Shown here in pieces: positions 11,955-23,336 of a DNA stretch of 64,000 nucleotides. The notes under the pieces are model-generated. The model did no database searches, was not told the origin of the DNA, and worked only from the letters and a program-made list of their open reading frames with translations. The stretch covers positions 89,667,881-89,731,880 of the forward strand of contig CM043957.1 of assembly GCA_014529385.2 (NCBI GenBank), written 5' to 3'. The position numbers and the translations under genes were made by a program. The stretch's first letter is position 1. Every line of letters starts with the position of its first letter. Origin of the DNA: Adiantum capillus-veneris. Taxonomy: Eukaryota; Streptophyta; Polypodiopsida; Polypodiales; Pteridaceae.

Positions 11955-12069
11955 TTAAGTAATGTTTCCAGATTTTTAAAGCATGTACCACATCAGCCAA
12001 TTCTTTATTATAGTAGCTATTGAATTTTGATTCAAAAGGTTTGAATTTACGACTTTCAAAAGCGAGTGG
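11955..12069 (-). pseudogene. Ty3/gypsy RNase H fragment (minus strand)
   Basis: On the minus strand the frame reads RPLAFESRKFKPFESKFNSY, then NKELADVVHALKIWKHYLMG and IIKIEQQSIKYLLS. This is the conserved RNase H block of gypsy polymerases (from 'P.AF.SRKL...E' through 'KELLAVV.AL..WRHYL'). Only about 40 residues remain. It starts within 165 bp of the end of the right LTR and meets an opposite-strand gypsy fragment at 12066. Confidence 0.7.
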
Positions 12070-12440
12070 ACGGTTATCTAGGGATTGAGTGCTTGGTTGA
12101 TTGCTATGTGATGCAAGCGGGTGAGAATGCTTATCCAATCATTTTAGGGAGGCCATGGAATATAACCCTTGGTGCTAAGCAGGATTGGGGCACAGGCTTG
12201 ATCACCATCCCTGACCAAGAGAAAGGAAGGACCATTTTCTACAACATGAAGACACACGAGAGCCATACACAGCCCCTATTGGAGATGCAAGATACGGATT
12301 CAGCAGAAACTATGTCATATGATAGTGATGCTTCGTCTACATCATCAGAAGAAAGTGTAGAGGAAGACTTGATGCAATTATGTCCTGATCTATTTGGGAT
12401 AAGTGTCAAAAAGGAAGCATCAATGCATGATGTGGAGTGA
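12066..12440 (+). pseudogene. Ty3/gypsy protease-region remnant
   Basis: The frame contains ENAYPIILGRPWNITLGAKQ followed by DWGTGLITI, the end of the gypsy aspartic protease domain that leads toward reverse transcriptase. An acidic, serine-rich linker follows (DSDASSTSSEESVEEDL). The catalytic DTG-type motif is not present; the preserved part starts downstream of it. It belongs with the RNase H and integrase remnants at 13361-14145. Confidence 0.7.
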
Positions 12441-13345
12441 TTCCTCCCATAAGAGGGCATGCTTCTTCCAGGTCTTCAAAACTTTCAAGTTCCATGACTT
12501 AATATCTAGAACTTCCATCATTGGGAGAGGGGAACAAACTCTTCAACATCTAACACCTACGTGGACTCCGCATAGGAACAATATATGATAATTGTTTTAT
12601 ACTAAGAGTCTACAATAGATGGTTTCCAGTTCATTTTTTTCACATCATTATTCCTCTTATAGGATATTTTGATGTATGTATGGCTACAATCAAGTACACG
12701 TTATGTGGCTCATTTTGAGGTTTCTTATTAGAATTTTTATTTTAGAACACTATGTATGGTGTGACGTTAGCTTTGGTCAAATCTAGGGTCTCCTTTAACT
12801 ACTCAAACCAGAGGCAATGTGAAGTCTCCGTCAGGGGACACAATTTTAAGCACAAATGTAGGTTTAGTTATTCTGTAGCCATGATTGGGCACACTATAAC
12901 CTCTCTCAAATTGTGGAGTTAAGAAATTATATCATTCCTATTCAGTTTAATAGAGGCACTCCATAGCAAGAATTTCTTCTTTTAGGAGAGCAACACCAGT
13001 TTTAAGATTTACTATACATATGGAAATTAAATGTACTTTTGAACGTAGACACAGGTCACCAAATGTTTTCTCTATCACAGTAAGCACATGTAATTCACCA
13101 ACAATAGTTGTTTTGTTTACTACTAAAAATACTTGATTTGTATGTCTATATGTATGTTATCAATCTCTTCCACTAGCCCCAATAAACACCCCTCATTTCC
13201 CCCTTGATGTATATATCACAACCCCCCTCCCTCATGTTTTAGTAATGAAGGAGAATTATTAGGGGTCTACCCCTAACTTATACACTTATTTAGCTTCTCT
13301 AAGTGAACCCCTTGCCTTGCGCTTGCATGGTACGATAAGTTTTTC
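12441..13345. other. Spacer where gypsy reverse transcriptase would be expected
   Basis: AT-rich and closed in every frame. No RT motif such as YxDD is readable. Either the RT segment was deleted and replaced, or it has decayed beyond recognition. Confidence 0.4.
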
Positions 13346-13360
13346 ATGGTGAATCCCCAG

Positions 13361-13753
13361 GTTTCATATACATATTGATGCTAGTGCTTGTACCATTGGC
13401 TGCATATTGGCCTACCAACATGGTGAGGGGAACATGGACTTTCCTCTTGCCTATGCTAGCCAACAATTGACTTTGGTTGAGAAAACTACAGTACCACGGC
13501 ACAAGAAGGACTCTCCATGATCTATTTGGTCAGGAAAATTTTGCATTACTTTCTTGAGAATAAGTTGTCTTATTCGTCGACCAATGAAGCCCTCTTATAC
13601 TTAGTCAATAAGCCATGCAACATTGCTAGAATATTGTGTTGGTTTAATATCCTATTAGAATTTTCCTTTAAGGTGGCAGCTGGAAAGGGACCAAGCACTA
13701 ACGTGCATACTATATTTCTAGATGAACCTCAAGGGAGGAGCCCATCGAGGTGA
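13361..13753 (+). pseudogene. Ty3/gypsy RNase H remnant
   Basis: The frame reads FHIHIDASACTIGCILAYQH, then DFPLAYASQQLTLVEKT; after a frameshift near 13515 it continues LENKLSYSSTNEALLYLVNK and RILCWFNILLEFSF. This is the catalytic core of gypsy RNase H (first Asp in IDAS). The fragment is plus strand and in the right order with its neighbours. Confidence 0.75.
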
Positions 13754-13830
13754 TTGATGATCTTTTTGATGCTTTGCCTACCAATTTTACTGAGCACACA
13801 CCAAAAGTTTGTAGATCTAGCTACACTTGC

Positions 13831-14145
13831 AAGCTAATAGCAAGCCGTTTGTATTACAAGGATGATGCCTTGATCCTGAAAAGAGGGTGATGCCCCAACC
13901 GTTATCTCCACCTTGTGCATAGTTCCCACGAGTTGCCATGTGGTCAACACATGGCCCCTAATCAAGTGACTAGGTTGCTCAGATTCCAAGGCCTATGGTG
14001 GTCTACCATGAAACAAGATGTGGCAGATTTTGTCCACATGTGCATCCACTCCAAAAACACTAAGTTCCACAAACACTCAATCTTGTACATCCTATGGGAT
14101 GGCCTAAATATGGGATGCATATTCATCTCTACATCAAAGAGATAA
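13831..14145 (+). pseudogene. Ty3/gypsy integrase zinc-binding remnant
   Basis: After KLIASRLYYKDDALILKRG and a stop, the frame reads HELPCGQHMAPNQVTRLL then GLWWSTMKQDVADFVHMCIH. This matches the HHCC zinc-binding region of gypsy integrase (H..GGH....T...L.....W..M..D...FV..C..C). The last Cys of the pair is replaced by Ser (IHSKNTK). The catalytic core is absent. Confidence 0.75.
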
Positions 14146-14882
14146 TGCACTCAATGTAAACCAATCCAAATCCAAACAACACATCACCATTATTCAATTG
14201 GAGAAATACCACATTTAAGGAAAACAACTCTAGTGTAGACTCAAACCTTAGGTTGTGCATCCCTGAAAAGTGTTATCTATAGGACTGGAAGAATTCCTAT
14301 GGGGAATGAAATTCCAAAACACTTTCTTGAAAACCAAAGGCTTGATCATATTGCCTTTGCAAACCAAAAAGAATGAAGCCTCGCCCCTCATCATAGCTAA
14401 TAAAGAATCCCCAACACTACTGATAATTCATCAAGAGCTCTCCCTATTCCTTCATGGTCGGTGTGATCATGAGGCTTCCAGCTCCCAACCACCTTATCCA
14501 AGGCAAGCAACTCCACTACCCATCCCAGAGCCTCATCTGAATATCCAATCAGCTAGAGATCCCACCCACTTTTGGCCCTGCACCATCACACTATACATGG
14601 CCAACATTGCCAAAGATCACTCAAATGATGGGGGATAAAGCCATTGTTGCTAGCCTAAAACTAACTGGCACTCTCCAAGTGAGGCCATTATCTGCCCTCA
14701 CTGAAGCCCCCCATCTCTTTCTCCCTTGCAGATCGACTATAGCATATGTACATCTCGTTGTCTTTCTCTCTCTGTGCTTGCAATGGAGATGACCATCTAT
14801 GGCAATGTCCACACACATGAGATCATCCCACTCACATTCTCCTCTCGGAGACCTCGGACAACATCAAGTCCACCCGGTGTTG

Positions 14883-14923
<41 letters not shown>

Positions 14924-15468
14924 CCCTTGGAGGCACATATCCCTTGCCTGTCGTGTAGCAAGAAAACGCAAGATACTTCTTCCTTCTCTCTCCCGCCACC
15001 TGTAAACAACCCCCCAATATACTCTCATATTTTGCTCTTCAAATTTTCCAAAATTCCCCTCCAATTTCAAAATTTCCTAATACACTCTCAATATTTTTTT
15101 CCTTCAAATTTTCCAAAATCCCAAAATACCCTTGGCTCTTAGAAGATTGATTGTCTATCAATACACGATGCTAAAACTAGAAGACTTAGATTTACTCTTA
15201 GCTTTATTTTTACATCCTTGAAACAAAGGTATCTCCACAGATTCCTATCAAAACAAATGAAAAAAAAAGGCTGTACACACCAAAAAAAATAAAAAAAATT
15301 GGCCCGTATTACAACTCATTACCCATAAATAATCAGATGACCTTTAAATGTTGGCCTACAAGGTTGACATGGATAAAAAAATTGTGCTCATATAATGACA
15401 CTTGCCTTCCACTTTTGCAACTATTTCTATGTTTCTTTTGTGATGGTGGCAGTTACTAATACTGGCAT
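14146..15468. other. Intergenic stretch without recognised genes
   Basis: No supported coding region. It contains a CA microsatellite at 14889-14922, GC-richer pyrimidine-rich sequence around 14380-14900, and AT-rich sequence after 15000. Confidence 0.5.
14889..14922. repeat. (CA)17 microsatellite
   Basis: An uninterrupted CA run preceded by CGCGCG. The open frames crossing it (His-Thr or Cys-Val runs) are artefacts. Confidence 0.97.
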
Positions 15469-15663
15469 TTTTTTTATTTTTTTTTTGAGAGAGTAGAACT
15501 TTGAAATTACAACACACACACCCAACCCCCGTCGGTGGAGGCAATCCGACTCTTAAGGTGAGTCATCCCAGCCGGGTTAGGGTGGCCAATCCATCATTTG
15601 GACTAGGGGAACAACCCCTAAGGGCTACATGTCATACGAGTTGTCAAGGGGGAGCAAGAGCCC
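15469..15663 (-). mobile_element. SINE-like retroposon with 13-bp target-site duplication
   Basis: The 195-bp insert is bounded by the perfect direct repeat ctaatactggcat (15456-15468 and 15664-15676). Its left end is a T/A-rich run (15469-15487), i.e. a poly(A) tail on the minus strand. The body is GC-richer than its surroundings. On the minus strand the first third contains GGGGTTGTTCCCC, which loosely resembles an RNA polymerase III B box; a clear A box is not obvious. Size, tail and TSD fit a SINE; a heavily 5'-truncated LINE or a retroposed small RNA is the alternative. Confidence 0.65.
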
Positions 15664-15676
15664 CTAATACTGGCAT

Positions 15677-16009
15677 GTTGCTTTGCAAACCTACACCCTA
15701 ACTTTGTATTATCTCATACAGAATTGGTTTGTAGAATTTAAGTGCATTTAGTGCTTCCAATTCTTCGGTATCATCAAAGCTAGTATAATTATTTCTCATG
15801 GCATGGGGCAGAAGGACACACACACAATGGGAGGCAATAAGGAGCCGAAGATGTTTGCCTTTTTATGGACTTTTCAGAGTTTCTTTGTAAGACAAGATGT
15901 TTTTTCAAAAAATCTTTTATTTCATTGCACTAGTCCGGGCCCCCAAACTGGGGAAAATTAAAAATCCTATTAAAACATCTTAAATGTATAAGGGAACGGT
16001 GAGTTTAGG
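15677..16009. other. Spacer, nothing recognised
   Basis: AT-rich sequence between the SINE-like insert and the LINE target site. No ORF, RNA or repeat stands out. Confidence 0.5.
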
Positions 16010-16613
16010 AAATGAAAAGACACGGTTGAATTAAAAATGATCTGAAGAAGATGTCAGAAAATGGAATCGGGCAAAGAACAGCGAGCGTCCCCATCCCGTG
16101 ATAGCCCCGATCTTCTACATCCCGCTAAGAGCATCAGATCCACCATACCTGGCATCTCCCTTGAGACGCCCACTCTCTCGGCCCCTGACGAGCCTGCCCG
16201 GAGCCCTTCCCGGCTCATGCAATATTGTTAGGGCAGGCGGCACAATAAGCGTGGCTAGGGTTCATCGCGATCTGCTACTAAGTGAAAAGATGGGCTAGAA
16301 CTTGCTGCGCTCGCTTCTCCCATTGAGGTTCGCATCTGCTGCACACTAGCCTTTGTCTTAATAATCGCGATCGTACCAAGCTAATAATCGTTTGGAGAAT
16401 GGTTACCTTTGGCTCTGAAAATAGTCTGTTGATTGCTTGAGTAAATAATCGCCCTTTTGCCTTTAGGCTTCCCCTTTTACATTGTACCCCCTCCGTACCA
16501 AAGCCTCAAAGCCTTTTGATCGTGTGTGGTCCAATTGTTGAATTGAGCCATTGCCCGATCTCTTTCTTAGTCTTTTGTCCACTTGGAACCAAGTTGTCCT
16601 CGGCTACTTGGTA

Positions 16614-18395
16614 ATGGAAATCGACACTATGGTCGTAGATGAAGACATTGTTAAATTCTCACACATGCTAGCGGCGGAAAAGATAGCCGACAGGGAGGTA
16701 GTCGTATAGATAGAAGTAGGAGATGGCTCGGTCTTGAGACCGTTGTATGATGCGGAGATGTCGCGTCCCAATTCGCCAAGAGCTCCAACTACGGAAAATG
16801 TCAAAACTGTTTCGACTGAAAAAGTTTTCTCTGAAGAAACAAGAGAAAAAATGGGATCAAATCAAGGATGTAAATTTGAGGTAAAACCCTCGAAGCCGGG
16901 GTTCCTCAGGGCCCCATTTGTACGAATGGAAGTAAGGCGACAAGTGTATCAGCAGCTCGCAAGCCTGGCATTTCGTTTGCTAGCATACTCAAGGGGCCCG
17001 ACTCTAAGGACGATGGAAAAGGTACATCATAAGCAAATAGTGAGAAATTGCAGAATGCAAGAGCTAGACTCGAGCAAGAGCTCAAGGAAGTCAACAAAAT
17101 GATTGAGTCCGGCCCTAACAACAATAAAAGAACTTGCTCCCAAGCAGTTGACAGTGGGCTAGTAGAAGACGGGTTGGCAGATCAGCCTTTGCTACTCTAA
17201 AAAAGTCTTTGAAATAGCAGGTGGAGGTTGCCGAGGCTATTACGATGGCGATTCCACCATCACTTATCAAAAAACAGTTAGCTAGCCAAGCTAAGCTAGC
17301 GCTTGTATTTGGGTTTAGTGGAAGAATCCCAAACAGGTTGGAGATGATCCAATGGCTTCACAACCCACAAGTTCTTGGTCATGGAGGAGCAATTGAAAGT
17401 ACTTTCTACCTGGCTAAAGGTTTTTGCTTAGTGAGACTCGAAGAGGCCTCCGATGTGGTAACGATCCTTGACAAAGGCCCCCTTGTATTTAATAGGACTA
17501 CGGTTTGTGTGGTGCCTTGGGAGCCAGTGTCGACTCAGCTGAATTTCTTCAAGGGTTCAATCCTGTCTAGGTTGAGTTTGTGGGTCTGCCGAGCTGGCTT
17601 TGGGACAATCTCAGGATACTTGCTAGTCAGCTGGGCACCCCCCTATTTATTCCTAGCAAGAGAGGGTTTGGCAGAACATCAAATAGGGTTTGTATAGGCT
17701 GGGATGTTTCTAAAACGCCACCTACGAGTATGGTAATCAATGTTGGAGCTGGGCTTGTTACTATTCCGCCACACTTTGGGACATACTTTGGAGCATGTTT
17801 TAAATGTAACAACTTTGGACACTTCGCCAAGGATTGCCCCAAGAAGGCTAATGATACTGCAGCTCCGGCAACACAGGTCTCCAGTGAAAAGGAAACCCCG
17901 ATGGAAGGTTGGAGAAGCAAGGAGGCAGTAACGAAGGGGCAAGTGCAGAGAAGGATAAAGAAGCTATGGTATGCGACAAAAATGGATATAAAGATGCAGG
18001 AAAAGATTGTGCAGAAATTGATTTCCATGCAACGAATCCCAGAAGGCTCATGCAAGGATAATGCAATCATTACTCCCGCTACTCCCCTGAAATTTATGAC
18101 GGTCGCAATGGCGATAGCTGTTCAAGTCCTTGGTCTGAAAAGAGCCAAAAGGGTGAAGGCAGTGGCAAGAGACTCCAAAGTGCTTGAAGTCGTGAGAACA
18201 CTAGAGGGGAAAGGATGCGATGCATTCCCCACCCCCTTGCAAGGAGGGAGGTGCACTATCCCACTTCACAATCCATTTGCAGTATTGCAAGAAAAGAAAT
18301 CGCCTCACCTGAAATCCCCGGACTCTCTCGAGACCAAGGAGAGGGAGTGTGCGCACGATTTGGATGTTGAAGAATTAGTTCCTCTATCCCAATGA
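16614..18395 (+). pseudogene. LINE-1 ORF1 (nucleic-acid-binding protein), broken
   Basis: The first ATG in the coding frame is at 16614 (MEIDTMVVDEDIVKFSHML), with a TAG near 16707, after which the same frame runs to about 17102. A second frame carries the DUF4283-like part (17221-17590: IPPSLIKKQLASQAKLALVF, RLEMIQWLHNP, GPLVFNRTTVCVVPWEP). The original frame then resumes with GLPSWLWDNLRILASQLGTP and the zinc knuckle CFKCNNFGHFAKDC (CX2CX4HX4C, near 17795-17840). The rest is basic. ORF1 coats LINE RNA in related elements. At least two frameshifts and one early stop rule out an intact product. Its last codon is followed by TGA at 18393. Confidence 0.85.
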
Positions 18396-19949
18396 GCCCT
18401 CTTTAATGATGGAGTCTCTCACTATACAATCTTGGACGTAAAGGGAGTAAAGACCCGAAAGAAGAGTACCCTTTTTTGGGAGGAGATACAAAAGGAAAAG
18501 GCAGTCAACTGCTGGGCCATCCAGGAACATCACTTGGATGCTCATAGCAAGAGAAAGCAGGCTCTAGGAAAGAAACTTGTTTTCTAAGGAGAAGGAAGTA
18601 ACGGTTTTAGTGGTGTCCTCAGTATTGTGGATAGGGAATTGGAGCCAAAGCTGGTACTGAACCACCGCTTCGGCAGAATCCTAGGAATTAGAATCAGATG
18701 GGAAGGGCATCCCTTCACCATTGTGAATGTGTACGGACCTTTCAATGCAAAAGATAGAGCTTAACTATGGATGCATCTTAGAGATACTCCTATAGAAGGA
18801 GAGTGGTTGTTAGTTGGCGACTTCAATATGGTGGAAAAGAGCAAGGACAGAATAGGATCCTCTGGTATGTTGTCCGGATTGGAAAGGACTAAATGGAAAA
18901 GTTTTTGCGAAAAGTGGGTGATGATCGACTTATGGCAAGTTGGCCCATGGAACAACACGCCAGGTTTCACCTACACAAGTCTCCAGTATGCCCGAACTAC
19001 CTCCAGGCTGGACAGATGCTACTGCTCACACCAAGCTGACTGGATATTGTCGATGCTAGAGATGAAGGTAGTCCCAAAAAAAAGCCTTTCAATGAAAAAG
19101 ATAGAGCTTAACTACGGATGCATCTTAGAGATACTCCTATAGAAGGAGAGTGGTTGTTAGTTGGCGACTTCAATATGGTGGAAAAGAGCAAGGACAGAAT
19201 AGGATCCTCTGGTATGCTGGCCAGATCGGAAAGGACTTAATGAAAATTTTTTTGCGAAAAGTGGGTGATGATCGACTTATGGAAAGTTGGCCCATGGAAC
19301 AGCACGCCGGGTTTCACCTACACAAGTTTCCAGTATGCCCGCACTACCTCCAGGCTGGACAGATGCTACTGCTCACACCAAGCTGACTGGATACCGTCGA
19401 TGCTAGAGATGAAGGTAGTCCCAACCAAAAGCCTTTCGGATCACATACACCTGCACATACATTTTAAGAAGAATAAAGAGGAGGACCAGACCCCAAGAGG
19501 TAGGAAAAAACTGCTAGTTTACAGGGGCACACGTATTCAAAGATCCTCTTTTGAGGAATTTAACCAAGAAAGCACTAGGTAAGCTCAGAAAAGATTTCGA
19601 TCTCAACAAACACAATGCGTGGGACCTATTTGCTTGAATTATTCAGAAAGCAATCAAAACCTCAGGCCCCCGGTTTAAAAAATCTAGGGAGGCGCACCTT
19701 CTTCATTTGATAGGCGAGGTACAATGGCTTACCTCCACAAAAGCCAATGGGCTTGCTACTGAGGAAGAGCACAAGCAATGGCTTGAAGTCAAATCTTGCC
19801 TGGCTAACGAGCAATTGGAAGATATCAGAAAGGCAAGGATTCTCTCCAGGGAAACTTCCTTACAACCAGAAGCCTCTAATCAAGCTCATTTTTTAAGGGC
19901 TTTGAAAATCAAGAAGAGTCGGGGTCACGTCTCGCTCTATGATGAGAAA
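18396..19949 (+). pseudogene. LINE-1 ORF2, endonuclease part
   Basis: It continues in the same frame right after the ORF1 TGA. Readable landmarks of the apurinic-type endonuclease are YTILDVKGVKT at the N-terminus, CWAIQEHHLD with the catalytic Glu, FTIVNVYGPF, and LLVGDFNMVE with the Asp/Asn pair. There is a TAA near 18585 and a TAA near 18762. A 347-bp segment is repeated in tandem, so the GDFN block occurs twice. The target-strand-nicking activity must be lost. The reading is cut by the copia element at 19950 and resumes at 25270. Confidence 0.85.
18741..19434 (+). repeat. 347-bp tandem duplication in the LINE endonuclease region
   Basis: Copy 1 is 18741-19087 and copy 2 is 19088-19434, both starting 'ttcaatg.aaaagatagag'. 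The copies differ at several sites (for example 'atgttgtccggattgg' versus 'atgctggccagatcgg') and copy 2 has a one-base shift near 19238. The unit length is not a multiple of three. Confidence 0.9.
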
Positions 19950-20271
19950 TGTTGAGATGTCGAGCTCTACATCTTGAGCTGGCATCCACTACGGGTCTTG
20001 ACCGCTTACGACATTTACTCACTGGCACGTTAGGTGACTGACACGGAGGATCTCTGCCAGTGATTCTACAGTTGGACTACACTTATAGTGCCAGCCTAGT
20101 ACGCTTCTAGCGAGTTCACACTTAGTGACCGCATGTACATATGTGCTACTTTTTAGCTTTAGCACTCAGTCATTTTGTACTCTCTTTTCTGTAAAAACAA
20201 AGAAGAAGATTTCCATCTCTGTGTGCTTTGTTCTTGTCTTGTGTAGCTCTCTTGCATCCTCTTTCTTTACA
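19950..20271 (+). repeat. Copia-1 5' LTR (322 bp)
   Basis: It begins TGTTGAGATGTCGAG and ends TTTCTTTACA, directly followed by the primer site. A 'gcatgtacatatgtgctac' motif and an A-rich patch near 20190-20215 lie in the second half. The promoter was not resolved. Confidence 0.97.
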
Positions 20272-20283
20272 TGGTATCAGAGC
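20272..20283 (+). other. Copia-1 primer-binding site
   Basis: TGGTATCAGAGC begins at the first base after the LTR; this is the standard plant copia site complementary to the 3' end of initiator tRNA-Met. Confidence 0.95.
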
Positions 20284-20523
20284 CTGGTGCAGGCAAGAGA
20301 GGCTAAGAGAGCAAGAGCATCACAATCCCTTCGTTCGCAAAAGTTTCTGAATAGGTCTCAAAAGTGCAGTACACAGAGATTTATTGTACAAGTACAGTGG
20401 TTGTATGTACGCTTGATTCTGGACACTCATTGAGTGTAGAAAGAGTTACAGGTACCACGATAGCAGGTTCAGCAGATTTGTAGGTTTTTGCAGATTGCAA
20501 CTATTTTGTCTTAGTGCTTCAAG

Positions 20524-21690
20524 ATGTCTGACGGTTTCAGTCAGATTGTTACTGAGAAGCTTGAGAAAAATAACTACGCTGCATGGAAGTTCAGAATAAC
20601 AAATTTGCTAAAAGGAAAAGGTTATTGGGACTATGTAGAAGGAGACAATGAAAAGGTTATTGGGACTATGTAGAAGGAGACAATGAAAAGGTTATTGGGA
20701 CTATGTAGAAGGAGACAATGAAAAGGTTATTGGGACTATGTAGAATGAGACAATGAAAAGGAACCCGAGATTCCCGAGGCAAATGCTACAGTAGAACAAA
20801 GGAAAGCTTTGAGGGACTGGCAACAAGGCCAGACCAAAGTGATGTATTGGCTTTCTATGAGCATCACAGATGGCATGATGGGCTACCTGCAGGATGCTGA
20901 AACCCCCGCCATTGCATGGAAAAACTTAGGTAGAGTGTTCGAGGTGAACATGAAGGCCAGGAAGCTTCAACTAAAGTCGGAGCTAAATCAGGTTAAGAGG
21001 AACAACCTCTCCATCAATGATTATGCCTTGAAGATCAATAGTATCATTGAGGCTCTTCGATCTATTAAAGTCTCAATGGAAGACGATGACATTATCCATG
21101 CATGCTTGGATGGTCTAGGAGATGAGTATGTACATTTTAGGTCTTCCATGAATACAAGAGACGACATCCCCGTGTTCCAAGATTTGATTTCTATGCTTAT
21201 TCTTGAGGAGAAGAACCTTGACACATCTTCTTCTCATGTCAGAAATAATTATGAACAAGCCTTCTATTCTAACTCCAACAGAGGTAGAGGTAGAGGTCGT
21301 GGTCGAGGCCCAAGAGGTTGCAGGGGCCAATTTCAAGAAGTTCAATCAAATCAAAACAATACAGGTGGCAGGGGAAACCAATCTCAAGGTAGGGGGAGTC
21401 AAAGAGGTCGTGGTGCAGGATCAAGTAGGCAGCAACATACTGCAGATAGCAGAGAATGTTGGACTTGTGGTGAAAGAGGTCACATGTCACGTGACTGTCC
21501 AAAGGGAAAAGCAAGTGGAAAGAGAGAACAAGGCAACTATGCATCTACTAGCAAAGATGCAGATGACAACAAAAGCGAGCGCATGTTTGTTATGCAGCAT
21601 GTAATGAATACAATGACTGCACAGAATTCCACTCAAGATGATGTTTGGTATGTGGATTCAGGTGCCTCTAATCACATGACGTCTCGTTGA
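20524..21690 (+). pseudogene. Copia-1 gag and protease start, broken
   Basis: The ATG at 20524 gives MSDGFSQIVTEKLEKNNYAA, the typical start of plant copia Gag (UBN2-type). After the 35-bp repeats the same frame continues with YWLSMSITDGMMGYL, LKSELNQVKRNNLSINDY and a Gly/Arg-rich stretch. The zinc knuckle CWTCGERGHMSRDC follows (about 21459-21500). The protease motif DVWYVDSGASNHM lies at 21639-21680, and the frame stops at TGA 21688-21690, where related elements have an Arg codon. The product would be the capsid protein plus the start of the protease. Confidence 0.92.
20620..20759 (+). repeat. Four copies of a 35-bp unit in copia-1 gag
   Basis: Starts at 20620, 20655, 20690 and 20725. The unit encodes the YWDYVEGDNEK part of Gag. 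Because 35 is not a multiple of three, the second copy is read in another frame and hits TAG, but three extra copies (105 bp) restore the frame afterwards. The last copy has one change ('gaatgag'). Confidence 0.97.
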
Positions 21691-21705
21691 GAGTGGTTTA
21701 GAGAT

Positions 21706-23335
21706 ATGCGCAAACCAGATGTGTCAGGCTATGTGCAGACTGGAGATGACACAGCTCACCCCATTGCTCATGTAGGGAACATACCTCTAAATATGAAGAG
21801 TGGGAAATCAAAGTACTTAGCAGATGTAATTCATGTCCCAAACATTACAAAGAATCTTGTTTCTGTTGGACAAATGGTTAAGCAGGGTTTGCAAGTTCGC
21901 TTCAATCTGAATGGCTGTTATGTAGAAGATTTCTAGAATGGCTGTAAGCTGATCACAGAGGGCAAATGTGTGGGCAGAATGTTTACGCTGAATGTAGACA
22001 TGCCTGAGGTAAAAGCTGCATTATTTGCACAGGGCACAGGTGTTGTGGCTAATGTTGACATTTGGCACAAACGCATTGGCCATGTCAATGAGCAGAGATT
22101 GCGCAGCATGCAATCAAAACAGATTGTAAAAGGTCTTCCCAAATTCAAGGTGGATGGTATGCATAAAGTGTGTGCAGCATGCCAGTTTGGAAAACAGGCA
22201 AAGGGCTCATTTCCACATGAGCGCAATGTATGTAAAAAGCCACTTGAGGTGGTGCACACAGATGTTTGGGGTTCAACCGATACTGCAAGTATACATGGCT
22301 GCAGGTATTATGTCTCTTTCATTGATGACCATACAAGGAAAGTATGGGTCTACTTCATGCGTAACAAAAGTGAAGTGTTTAGTCACTTTCAAGACTTCAA
22401 AGTCATGATTGAGAAGAAGACAGATATGCAAATCAAGACATTGAGGTCAGATGGAGGGGGAGAGTATTTCTCCAATGATTTTTCAGATTTTCTTTGAATG
22501 CATGGTATACGCAGGCATTTTACATGCAGATATACTCCACTGCAGAATGGGGTCACAGAAAGGAAAAACAGGCACATTGCATAGGTTGCACGTGCATTGA
22601 TGAATGAGAAGAACATGCCTCATCATTTTTGAGCTAAAGCTGTAAATACAACTGTGTACATTATGAACATGACACCTACAGCTGCGGTGCATGATGTAAC
22701 ACCTGAGGAAAAGTTTACAGGTACAAAGCCTGATTTGGCACATTTGAAAGTGTTTGGCTACATAACTTACGTGCATGTACCAGATGAGTTGCATAGGAAA
22801 TTGGATCCTAAAGCAGAGAAATGTATTCTTGTGGGATATTCCCTTGAACAAAAGGGGTGCAGGTGCTACAATCCTACTACACGAGAATTACGAGTGAGCA
22901 GAGATGTAGTCTTTGATGAGATGAGCAGCTGGTACAGTAATGCACATGGCACTATTGGGGCTGATGTAAAAGATGATGTGGTTGTACAAAATGTGAGGCC
23001 ACAGTCACAGGTTTTGAGTGGACCACAAGAGTCCTCTTCTCGTGGCTCCGTTGAGAAGCCATGGAATGGTAGACTACGTACGCAGGTTACTCCACCAACA
23101 GGCACAGGGAATGTATCACGAAAAGGAAAGGAAAAGGTAGACGAACCTCCCTTTATGGCTGATGCATCATCAGGGTTTTCACATGTACACATGGATTCAG
23201 ATGGTTCTGAACAAAGTCTTGATGAGGAATTTGGAATTCCGGCTGTCAGGACACCTGGTGTAAGGAAAGTACAAGAAGATGTTAGAGGGCAAAGGAGTGA
23301 CCCAGGACTGCGCAGATCAGAAATCCAGTTCAGAA
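21706..23335 (+). pseudogene. Copia-1 protease end and integrase, broken
   Basis: Same frame as gag. Landmarks: HVPNITKNLVSVGQMVKQG (protease end), WHKRIGHVNEQRL...CAACQFGK (zinc-binding HHCC), VVHTDVWGS (first catalytic Asp), LRSDGGGEYF (second Asp) and NGVTERKNRH (catalytic Glu). Then come HLKVFGYITYVHVPDEL and CILVGYSLEQKGCRCYNP of the C-terminal part. In-frame stops occur at 21934, 22495, 22582, 22630 and 23338. Several sit where related proteins have Gln, Trp, Glu or Arg codons. A frame change follows at about 23336. Confidence 0.92.
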
Positions 23336-23336
23336 A

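Noticed and set aside
14726-15142. 138-codon frame over the CA repeat
   Set aside because: It consists largely of repeat-encoded residues and pyrimidine-rich low-complexity sequence.
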